Below are positions 7,166-13,288 of a stretch of 13,288 bases of DNA, piece by piece. Source of the DNA: Candidatus Omnitrophota bacterium (GTDB lineage: Bacteria; Ratteibacteria; UBA8468; B48-G9; JAFGKM01); NCBI GenBank assembly GCA_023818785.1, contig JAMWCO010000029.1:1-13288 (forward strand). The letters are read 5' to 3'. The notes below the pieces were generated by a model. The model did not search any database and was not told where the DNA came from. It worked only from the letters and a program-made list of their open reading frames with translations. Numbering within the stretch: position 1 is the stretch's first letter; each line of letters starts with the position of its first letter. The position numbers were made by a program, and so were the translations under genes.

Positions 7166-9538
7166 TTAAATATCAAGGTTTTTTACTTCTTTAGCATATC
7201 TTTCTATAAATTCTCTTCTCGGTTCAACTACTTCTCCCATTAATACTGTAAATATCTCTTCTGCCTTTATTGCGTCTTCAATAGTGATTTTTTTCAACCT
7301 TCTTGTATTAGGATTCATTGTTGTTTCCCATAACTGTTCAGGATTCATCTCACCAAGCCCTTTATATCTTTGTATTACAAGATTCCCTTTCTCCTTTTCT
7401 TTTATCTTCTCATATATTTCTATCAAAGAAACTTTTTCTTCTTTACCCTTCTCATCCTTTATTAAAAAATTTTTATCAAAAATTTTATCAGAATTTACTT
7501 TCAGTTCTTCCAATTTTTTAAAAATTTTCTGTAATTCTTTTGTTTCATACATCTCAATAAGTTTATAATTTTTCCCACTATCTTTTGAAAATAGGTCAAA
7601 TTTTTCTCCTTTTTTACTCAGATATTTACTTACTTCTTCTTCATCAGATAAAAACATCTCTTCATTTTCATATATTAAATAATATGAAGGTAGTTTTTTA
7701 TTTTTTTTGTAGAAAGTAATTATCTTATGAATATCTAAATTTTTCATCTCTAATAATTTTATAATTTCAATAAGTTTTTTACTCAATTCATAAAATATGG
7801 ATATTTTCCCATTATATTCTATCAATTTTGAGTCATAATTTATATAAAATTTCAAATGTTCTTCTGCAAAATTTATAATAACTTTGTCCATCTCATTCTC
7901 TGTTTCAATATAAAACTCTTTTTTACCTTTTTTAACTTTATAAAGTGGTGGCTGTGCAACATATACATAACCATGTTTTATAAGGTCTGTCATTTGTCTA
8001 TAAAAGAAAGTTAAAAGAAGTGTTTTTATATGTGCTCCATCAACATCTGCATCTGTCATTATGATAATTCTATGATATCTTACCTTACTTATATCAAAAT
8101 CATCACCAACACCTCCACCTATAGCACTTATCATTGTCTTAATCTCTTCATTATTTAAAACTTTCTCAAGAGTTGCTTTTTCAGTGTTAATTATTTTCCC
8201 TCTCAATGGAAGGATTGCTTGAAAAGTTCTATCTCTACCTTGTTTTGCACTCCCTCCAGCAGAATCACCTTCTACTATAAATAACTCTCTTTTATCTGGT
8301 TCTTTTATAGAACAATCAGCAAGTTTCCCTGGAAGAGCGCCTGTCTCAAGCAATTTCTTTCTTGTTAACTCTCTTGCTTTTCTTGCTGCTTCTCTTGCTT
8401 TTGCAGTAGCAATACATTTATTCAAAATTTCTCTTCCACTTTCAGGATTTTCTTCAAGATAAGTCAAAACATTCTCATAAACTATACTTTCAACAATAAA
8501 TCTTACTTTTGAATTCCCAAGTTTTGCTTTTGTTTGTCCTTCAAATTGTGGTTCTGGAACTTTAACTGAAACAATACCAGTCAATCCTTCTTTTATATCC
8601 TCTCCTGCTAAACTTAAATTTCCAAGGAAATTATTCTTTCTTCCATATTCATTTATTGCCCTTGTAAGTCCACTCCTAAAACCTGTTAAATGGGTTCCGC
8701 CCTCTCTTGTATTTACATTATTTGCAAAAGAAATAAGAGTTTCACTATACCCATCATTATATTGAAAAGAAATCTCCACTTCAATATCTTCAACAAGTTT
8801 TCTCACATAAAATGGCTTAGGATTAATAACTTTCTTATTTTTATTTAAATACTCTACAAAAGATATAATACCACCATCATATTTAAATTCTTCCTTTATA
8901 TTTTTTCTTTCATCTTCAAATACAATTTTTAATCCAGCATTTAAAAAAGCAAGTTCTTTAAGTCGGGCAATAAGTATATTTTCGTCAAAAACAACTGTTT
9001 CAAAAATTTCCTCATCTGGTTTAAAAGTAATCTTTGTTCCTGTCTTGTCTGTCTTTCCTATAACTTTTAATGGTGTTACAGGGAATCCTCTTTCATATCT
9101 CTGATAATATACTTTACCATCTCTTCTAACCTCTACTTCAAGATATTCTGAAAGAGCATTAACAACAGAAACACCAACACCATGTAATCCTCCAGAAACC
9201 TTATAAACTTTTTTATCAAATTTACCACCAGCATGTAAAATAGTCATAACAACTTCAACTGCAGGCCTTTTTTCTGTTTTATGTATATCTACTGGAATCC
9301 CCCTCCCATTATCATCAACAGTTACAATATTGTCTGGATGAACTATTACATGAATTTCATCACAAAAACCAGCCATTGCTTCATCTATACTATTATCAAC
9401 TACTTCAAAAACAAGATGATGGAGTCCTCCTGTTGAAGTATCTCCAATATACATGGCAGGTCTTTTTCTAACCGCTTCCATTCCGCTAAGCACTTGTATA
9501 GCAGTCGCATCATAATTTGTTAAATTTTTGTTTTCCAT
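7166..9538 (-). CDS. gyrB: DNA gyrase subunit B
   Basis: ATPase and TOPRIM subunit of gyrase. Seen: 790 residues. GHKL ATPase domain with EVVDNSIDEA (45-54), DDNGRGIP (75-82) and the lid GGLHGVGVSVVNALS (116-130); transducer domain to about 390; TOPRIM with EGDSAGG (423-429, Glu423) and the metal ligands Asp498 and Asp500 in DADVDGAH; tail motif QRYKGLGEMNPEQLWETTM (723-741). Between TOPRIM and tail there is a Lys/Glu-rich insertion of about 170-180 residues (536-715), comparable in size to that of E. coli GyrB (804 residues) and absent from Gram-positive GyrB. QRYKGLGEMNPEQLW and the gyrA partner's GyrA box favour gyrase over ParE. A GGAGG seven bases before the ATG fixes the start. It is the first gene of the cluster, directly downstream of the strong promoter at 9564-9592. 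Confidence 0.98.
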   Translation of the reverse strand: MENKNLTNYDATAIQVLSGMEAVRKRPAMYIGDTSTGGLHHLVFEVVDNSIDEAMAGFCDEIHVIVHPDNIVTVDDNGRGIPVDIHKTEKRPAVEVVMTILHAGGKFDKKVYKVSGGLHGVGVSVVNALSEYLEVEVRRDGKVYYQRYERGFPVTPLKVIGKTDKTGTKITFKPDEEIFETVVFDENILIARLKELAFLNAGLKIVFEDERKNIKEEFKYDGGIISFVEYLNKNKKVINPKPFYVRKLVEDIEVEISFQYNDGYSETLISFANNVNTREGGTHLTGFRSGLTRAINEYGRKNNFLGNLSLAGEDIKEGLTGIVSVKVPEPQFEGQTKAKLGNSKVRFIVESIVYENVLTYLEENPESGREILNKCIATAKAREAARKARELTRKKLLETGALPGKLADCSIKEPDKRELFIVEGDSAGGSAKQGRDRTFQAILPLRGKIINTEKATLEKVLNNEEIKTMISAIGGGVGDDFDISKVRYHRIIIMTDADVDGAHIKTLLLTFFYRQMTDLIKHGYVYVAQPPLYKVKKGKKEFYIETENEMDKVIINFAEEHLKFYINYDSKLIEYNGKISIFYELSKKLIEIIKLLEMKNLDIHKIITFYKKNKKLPSYYLIYENEEMFLSDEEEVSKYLSKKGEKFDLFSKDSGKNYKLIEMYETKELQKIFKKLEELKVNSDKIFDKNFLIKDEKGKEEKVSLIEIYEKIKEKEKGNLVIQRYKGLGEMNPEQLWETTMNPNTRRLKKITIEDAIKAEEIFTVLMGEVVEPRREFIERYAKEVKNLDI

Positions 9539-9563
9539 AAAAAGACCTCCATTTTAATTTTTT

Positions 9564-9592
9564 ATTTTATCATTTTTTATATTTGAAGTCAA
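9564..9592 (-). promoter_or_regulatory. Sigma-70-type promoter of the gyrB-led cluster
   Basis: On the minus strand TTGACT (9592-9587) and TAAAAT (9569-9564) are separated by exactly 17 bases, and TGA just before the -10 gives an extended -10 element. Each hexamer differs from consensus by one base. Transcription would start near 9557, leaving a leader of about 20 bases that carries the GGAGG of gyrB. It is the only strong promoter found for the eight following genes. Confidence 0.8.
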
Positions 9593-9611
9593 ATAATTTC
9601 AAGGGTAAAAT
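9583..9611 (+). promoter_or_regulatory. Divergent promoter of the membrane-protein gene, possibly leaderless
   Basis: On the plus strand TTGAAG (9583-9588) and TAAAAT (9606-9611) are 17 bases apart. A start seven bases after the -10 falls on 9618, the A of the ATG, so the mRNA would be leaderless. Its -35 overlaps the gyrB -35 by two bases. An alternative -10, TATATT at 9578-9583, lacks a good -35 but would leave a leader containing the AAGGG at 9601-9605, which is 12 bases from the ATG. Confidence 0.5.
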
Positions 9612-9617
9612 AAAAGT

Positions 9618-10577
9618 ATGGCAAATGAAAACAAAAGGATTTATGAAAAAATAAAATATTTTAATAAAATAAAGGAAAAGACATATCAACTACTTGGATA
9701 CCTTGGATTTAATAAAATAGAAACGCTTGAAACAGATTCTGGCAAATGGGAAATATATACTAAAGAGAACTTTACATTTCCATATTTTTATAGTAATTTT
9801 AATCCTCCTACAAATAAATTCTGTGCTATTTTTAAAAATTCAAAAGAGTTCATAATCTATGGTAGTTTTGAAAAAATTGAATATGTAAAAGAACATTTAT
9901 TTAAAATAACAAATATTTTTCTAAAAAAAGAAAAGAAATTTTTAGGAATACCTCTTACTTTAACAGAAGAAAATGCTCAGGATTATGGATATATAAGAGG
10001 ACTAATTGTTGGTTTTTCTTTAATAATAATTGATTTTCTATATTCTTTAATTTTCAAACTTAAAAATGGTGTAATAACTGGTTTTATTGAATATGTAAAA
10101 GTAATATATTTTGGAACTCCAGGATTTGGACTTTTTGTTGGAATAACAGGAACAGGTTTATATTTTATTTTCCTCTTAATTATACTACCAATTCTATTTG
10201 GAATATATTACAGAAAATTAGCAATGAAGAAAATTTTAAAAAATATAGAAGTGTTTATAAATGAAATAAAACCTTATGGTTATGAATTTGGAATTGATGG
10301 AGAAAAAACAATTGAAGATGAATTTATTTTAATAATAGAAGAAAAGAAGAAAGAACAGATTTATAATGAATTAAAAGAAAAAATTGACATCACTAAAAAT
10401 GAATTTGAAATTTTGTATGAGGGTTTGAAGGCAAGTTTTCTCAGATTGGATGACCTTTTAAATTTCATTAAAGATTATAATGAAAAATTTAAAAACTATC
10501 CTTTAGAAAAATTTTTACAAATAATAAAAAAATATGAGAATGCAAAGATTGAAACAGATATAAAATTCCAGATTTAA
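9618..10577 (+). CDS. Unrecognised membrane protein, two transmembrane helices
   Basis: I do not recognise a family. Seen: 319 residues without a signal peptide. A Lys-rich soluble N-terminal part (1-125) has aromatic-rich strands around 42-82. Two hydrophobic segments follow, about 127-146 (starting IRGLIVGF) and about 168-198 (with glycine-rich GFGLFVGITGTG, then LLIILPILFGIYY), joined by a loop near 147-167. A charged, mostly helical C-terminal part (199-319) contains an EEKKKEQ stretch and probable coiled coil. With a short loop between helices, both large ends should face the same side, most likely the cytoplasm given their lysines. There is no cysteine cluster, nucleotide-binding loop or obvious catalytic motif. 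It is the only plus-strand gene, divergent from gyrB and convergent with the Maf-methyltransferase fusion. Codon choice (AGA, GGA, A/T-ending) resembles its neighbours, so recent transfer is not indicated. Confidence 0.8.
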   Translation: MANENKRIYEKIKYFNKIKEKTYQLLGYLGFNKIETLETDSGKWEIYTKENFTFPYFYSNFNPPTNKFCAIFKNSKEFIIYGSFEKIEYVKEHLFKITNIFLKKEKKFLGIPLTLTEENAQDYGYIRGLIVGFSLIIIDFLYSLIFKLKNGVITGFIEYVKVIYFGTPGFGLFVGITGTGLYFIFLLIILPILFGIYYRKLAMKKILKNIEVFINEIKPYGYEFGIDGEKTIEDEFILIIEEKKKEQIYNELKEKIDITKNEFEILYEGLKASFLRLDDLLNFIKDYNEKFKNYPLEKFLQIIKKYENAKIETDIKFQI

Positions 10578-10579
10578 AT
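10572..10579. other. Interlocked convergent stop codons in ATTTAAAT
   Basis: The palindrome ATTTAAAT supplies TAA on the plus strand at 10575-10577 for the membrane-protein gene and TAA on the minus strand at 10576-10574 for the fusion gene. The two coding sequences overlap tail to tail by four bases, leaving no intergenic space for a bidirectional terminator. Confidence 0.95.
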
Positions 10580-12481
10580 CTTCTCTAAGATTGCAACTGA
10601 TTCAATATGAGTTGTATGTGGGAAACAATCTATTAAATATATATCTTTTAAAATATACCCACCTTTTATTATTTCATTTAAATCTCTTGCTAATGTTGAA
10701 GGATTGCAGGAAACATATATAATATTTAAAATATTTTTCTTTAATATTTTCTTCACGCTCTTTTTACTCAAACCACCTCTTGGAGGGTCAACTATTAAAT
10801 GGTCAAAGTAATTAAAAATATCTCTATTTAAAAAAGTATCAACATTTTCAACATAAAATCTACAGTTTTTAATATTATTTATTAAAGAATTTTCATTAGC
10901 AGTATTTATATTTGAATTATCCCAATCAACTCCAATTACATTTTTTACTTTTTCAGAAATAAATATTTCTATAGGTCCTGTTCCACAAAACAAACTCAAA
11001 ACATTACTTCCTTCTTTTATATTTTCTTTAATTTTCTCATAAAGTATTTCTGTTGTCTTTGTATTTGGTTGAAAAAATGTTTCAGGATATATTCTAAAAA
11101 TTAAATTCTTTATTCTTTCTTCAATATACTCTTTCCCATAAAGTAAGTGTTTTTTTTCATAACTCACAACATCTGATAACTGGTCATTTTCCACCCAGTA
11201 AATACTTTTTATCTCTTTTATTTCTTTTACTAATAAATCAATCAACTTACTAAAATCTATATTAACTTTACTTTTTGTAACAAAAACCAACATCATTTCA
11301 TCTTTAACTTTACTTTCTTTAATTACAAGATGCCTTAAAACACCTGTTTTCTTAAAAGGGTCATAAGGAGGTAAATTCATTGAAGAAAAAAATTCACAAA
11401 CGATTGGGAAAATCTTTCCAATTTTTTTACTGAAAATAGAACAATTTTTTAATGGAACAACCTTTTTAGTATATTTCTTATATGGTAAACTCCTTTCTCT
11501 TAAACCAATGACTAACTTTTCTTCTATACCAAAAGCAAATTCCATCTTATTTCTATAAAAATAAATTTCAGGAGAGGGTATAATCTCTTTTAAATTAATA
11601 TTTTCAATATTCCCTATTTTTTTTAAGGAGTGAATTAAATATTTCTTTTTAATTTCAATCTGTTTTTCATATAAAAAATTCTGCAAAACACAACCACCAC
11701 AAATTCCAAAATGTTCACATTCTGGTATTACTCTATACTCTGATGGTTTTTCAATTTCAAGTATTTCACCAAAAGAAAAATTCTTTTTTGGTTTCAAAAC
11801 CCTAATTTTTACTCTATCTCCAATAACTGCTTGTGGAACAAATATAACTAAATTTCCACATCTACCTACACCCCAATTATTTGGGAAAGCAATATCATAA
11901 ATTTCAACATTTACTTCTTCATAAACAAAATCTTCAAGATATCTTTTTAATTTTTCTACTGGGAGTCCAACAACATTATCAAAATCACCTTTGATATACT
12001 CAACAAACCTATCTTTTATATCTTGAATCCCATATGCACCTGCTTTATCTAAAAAATCTTCTTTATTTAAATATTCTTCAATTTCTTCATCTTTAATATT
12101 TCTGAATTTAACATAACTCAATTCATAATCGCTAATCAATCTCCCTTCTTCTTTCTTATACAATGCAATCCCTGTAATAACTTGATGTTCTGTCCCTGAA
12201 AGTTTCTTTAAAATCTCTTTTGCTTCTTTGTAATTTGAAGGTTTCCCTATAATTTCATTATTCAAAGAAACAATAGTATCTGCACCTATTACAACTGCAT
12301 CAGGATATTTTTCACCAACAATTTTTGCTTTTTCAATTGCACAATATATTGCGTATTTAACTGGTTCTTTTTCATCTATCTTACTTTCATCAAAATTACT
12401 ATCAATTACTTCAAAATTTTTACATATTCTCTTTAATAACTCTTTTCTCCTTTCTGATTTTGATGCAAGTATAATTCTCAT
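10574..12481 (-). CDS. Maf nucleotide pyrophosphatase fused to RlmD/TrmA-type uracil-C5 RNA methyltransferase
   Basis: One uninterrupted frame encodes two complete enzymes (635 residues). Residues 1-185 are a Maf/YhdE-type nucleoside triphosphate pyrophosphatase: LASKSERRKELL (5-16), GADTIV with Asp68, IIGKP (77-81), SGTEHQVITGIAL (95-107) and KAGAYGIQ (146-153); the Gln fits the dTTP/UTP-specific branch. Residues 188-635 are a SAM-dependent methyltransferase: TRAM domain (about 188-245), Fe-S ligands Cys255-X5-Cys261-X2-Cys264 plus Cys347, the Gln of FFQPN (469-473), SAM loop SLFCGTGP (496-503), DPPRGG (565-570), catalytic Cys592 in SCNPSTLARDL, and HIESV with Glu626. Such enzymes make 5-methyluridine in 23S rRNA or tRNA; the Fe-S site excludes classical TrmA, but the target base cannot be told. 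Almost no linker separates the halves. The ATG overlaps the upstream stop as ATGA, with GGAG ten bases before it. Confidence 0.93.
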   Translation of the reverse strand: MRIILASKSERRKELLKRICKNFEVIDSNFDESKIDEKEPVKYAIYCAIEKAKIVGEKYPDAVVIGADTIVSLNNEIIGKPSNYKEAKEILKKLSGTEHQVITGIALYKKEEGRLISDYELSYVKFRNIKDEEIEEYLNKEDFLDKAGAYGIQDIKDRFVEYIKGDFDNVVGLPVEKLKRYLEDFVYEEVNVEIYDIAFPNNWGVGRCGNLVIFVPQAVIGDRVKIRVLKPKKNFSFGEILEIEKPSEYRVIPECEHFGICGGCVLQNFLYEKQIEIKKKYLIHSLKKIGNIENINLKEIIPSPEIYFYRNKMEFAFGIEEKLVIGLRERSLPYKKYTKKVVPLKNCSIFSKKIGKIFPIVCEFFSSMNLPPYDPFKKTGVLRHLVIKESKVKDEMMLVFVTKSKVNIDFSKLIDLLVKEIKEIKSIYWVENDQLSDVVSYEKKHLLYGKEYIEERIKNLIFRIYPETFFQPNTKTTEILYEKIKENIKEGSNVLSLFCGTGPIEIFISEKVKNVIGVDWDNSNINTANENSLINNIKNCRFYVENVDTFLNRDIFNYFDHLIVDPPRGGLSKKSVKKILKKNILNIIYVSCNPSTLARDLNEIIKGGYILKDIYLIDCFPHTTHIESVAILEKI

Positions 12482-13288
12482 AATAAGGTTTCTCCTTTTT
12501 TTATAACTTTATTCCACCTTAAATAATCATAGTAATCCCATCCAGAAAAATTCTCTTTTCTATTTCCTTGAGCAAGTTCTATTATTCCACATTTTCCATC
12601 CTTACAACTTAAACAATTTCCAAGACAATCATAAGGATAAAACTTATTATCCTTTCTAAAATAAATAGGTATATCAATTCCTTCACAATTATTACTTGTC
12701 ATAAACTCTTTATTTAAACCTATTATTTTGTCATCTTTTCTCTCATATTCCATACAAAGAGCAAAAGAAACATTATTTTTATCACAAATCTCCCTTAAAA
12801 AAGTAAAGATTTCTTTTCTATATTTTATATCTGAATGAAACCAACTACCTATTTTTTCACTATATAAATTTTCTATTTTTTTCATTATTTCTCTCCCAAA
12901 AACTTTATTTATATAACTTAATATATCTTCCCTAATCGTCTGAGGGATATCCATTATACTTGCTACAATATGCTTTGCACCACTATCAACTGCTTTTTTT
13001 ACAAGTATTTCTATTTCTTTCTTATTATCGGTAATAAATGGAATTAAAGGGTCTATCCTACAAACACAAAAAATTCCACTTTTAGCCATTTTTTCAATAT
13101 TTTTAAATAATAAAGATGTATTGGCTCCTTTTTTCATCAATTTTTTCCTCATATCTTCATTTATAGTTAAAATAGTAACTTGTCCAAAAGAATGTTTCTG
13201 TCCTTTAATTTTTTCAATTACACTTTCAGGGATAACTGATTTTGTAATAAACTCAATCGGTATATTATTTTCAATAAAAAATTCTATA
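12478..13288 (-). CDS. Radical-SAM protein of the spore photoproduct lyase-like group (partial, N-terminus beyond window)
   Basis: The open frame continues without a stop to the right edge (first full codon at 13287), so 269 residues of the C-terminal part are seen; an internal ATG at 13152 is not the start. Features typical of SplB-like radical-SAM proteins (COG1533 type): PIEFITKS soon after the edge, then a strand-turn VTILTINEDMR, and CRIDPLIPFITDN-x-KEIEILV followed by GAKHIVAS. The CxxxCxxC cluster expected near the N-terminus lies outside. Near the C-terminus is a four-cysteine motif, DCLGNCLSCKDGKCG (Cys221, 225, 228, 233 in window numbering), which could hold zinc or a second Fe-S cluster. 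Family members include DNA photoproduct lyases and many proteins of unknown substrate, so no reaction is assigned. Its stop overlaps the fusion gene start by ATGA, indicating coupled translation. Confidence 0.82.
   Translation of the reverse strand, partial: IEFFIENNIPIEFITKSVIPESVIEKIKGQKHSFGQVTILTINEDMRKKLMKKGANTSLLFKNIEKMAKSGIFCVCRIDPLIPFITDNKKEIEILVKKAVDSGAKHIVASIMDIPQTIREDILSYINKVFGREIMKKIENLYSEKIGSWFHSDIKYRKEIFTFLREICDKNNVSFALCMEYERKDDKIIGLNKEFMTSNNCEGIDIPIYFRKDNKFYPYDCLGNCLSCKDGKCGIIELAQGNRKENFSGWDYYDYLRWNKVIKKGETLL

Noticed and set aside
7162..7176. TTG at 7176 as the gyrA start
   Set aside because: It would overlap gyrB and add five residues beyond the usual N-terminus; the ATG at 7161 gives the normal length before the IEEE motif, although the ribosome site there is weak.
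7284..7568. Plus-strand open frames opposite the 3' part of gyrB
   Set aside because: Phe/Ser-rich translations mirror the Lys/Glu-rich GyrB insertion on the other strand; no start signals were seen and the frame is fully explained by gyrB.
12478..13152. A complete 224-residue gene beginning at the ATG at 13152
   Set aside because: The same frame stays open to the window edge and the upstream residues (PIEFITKS and onward) fit the SplB-like family, so the gene is truncated by the window and the ATG is internal.

Overview
The window looks like a chromosomal segment from a strongly A+T-rich bacterium (composition judged by eye, not computed). Nearly every base is coding. All genes but one lie on the minus strand, and no stretch of more than about 80 bases lacks a gene. 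No tRNA, rRNA, CRISPR array, insertion sequence or convincing intrinsic terminator was seen. GyrB carries the long insertion after its TOPRIM domain typical of many Gram-negative-type lineages. The set also includes a bacterial archease, a C4 zinc-finger DksA/TraR-like protein and an FHA protein. This would suit an uncultured, possibly anaerobic lineage such as the Omnitrophota and their relatives, but the phylum is a low-confidence guess.

Region 1 (9592 down to 1, minus strand) is a tightly packed eight-gene cluster: gyrB, gyrA, archease, dksA/traR-like, lspA, lgt, an FHA-domain gene and clpB (cut by the window edge). Most junctions overlap or touch: gyrB/gyrA 4 nt apart, gyrA/archease overlapping by 11 nt, archease/traR 14 nt apart, traR/lspA overlapping by 11 nt, lspA/lgt abutting, lgt/FHA overlapping by 20 nt and FHA/clpB 50 nt apart. 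A strong sigma-70-type promoter (TTGACT, 17-bp spacer, TAAAAT, extended TG) sits just upstream of gyrB and could drive the whole cluster. The cluster joins DNA supercoiling, RNA-ligase maturation, a transcription-associated zinc-finger protein, two of the lipoprotein maturation enzymes and protein disaggregation.

Region 2 (9618-10577, plus strand) is one unrecognised 319-residue membrane protein. It is divergent from gyrB across 79 bases. Its likely promoter overlaps the gyrB -35 box, and its predicted transcript start falls on the ATG, so it may be leaderless.

Region 3 (10574-13288, minus strand) converges on that gene. It holds the C-terminal part of a radical-SAM protein related to spore photoproduct lyase, then, overlapping it by ATGA, a 635-residue fusion of a Maf nucleotide pyrophosphatase to an RlmD/TrmA-type uracil-C5 RNA methyltransferase. 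The fusion is the most unusual gene in the window. The fusion gene and the membrane-protein gene end on interlocked stop codons in the palindrome ATTTAAAT.
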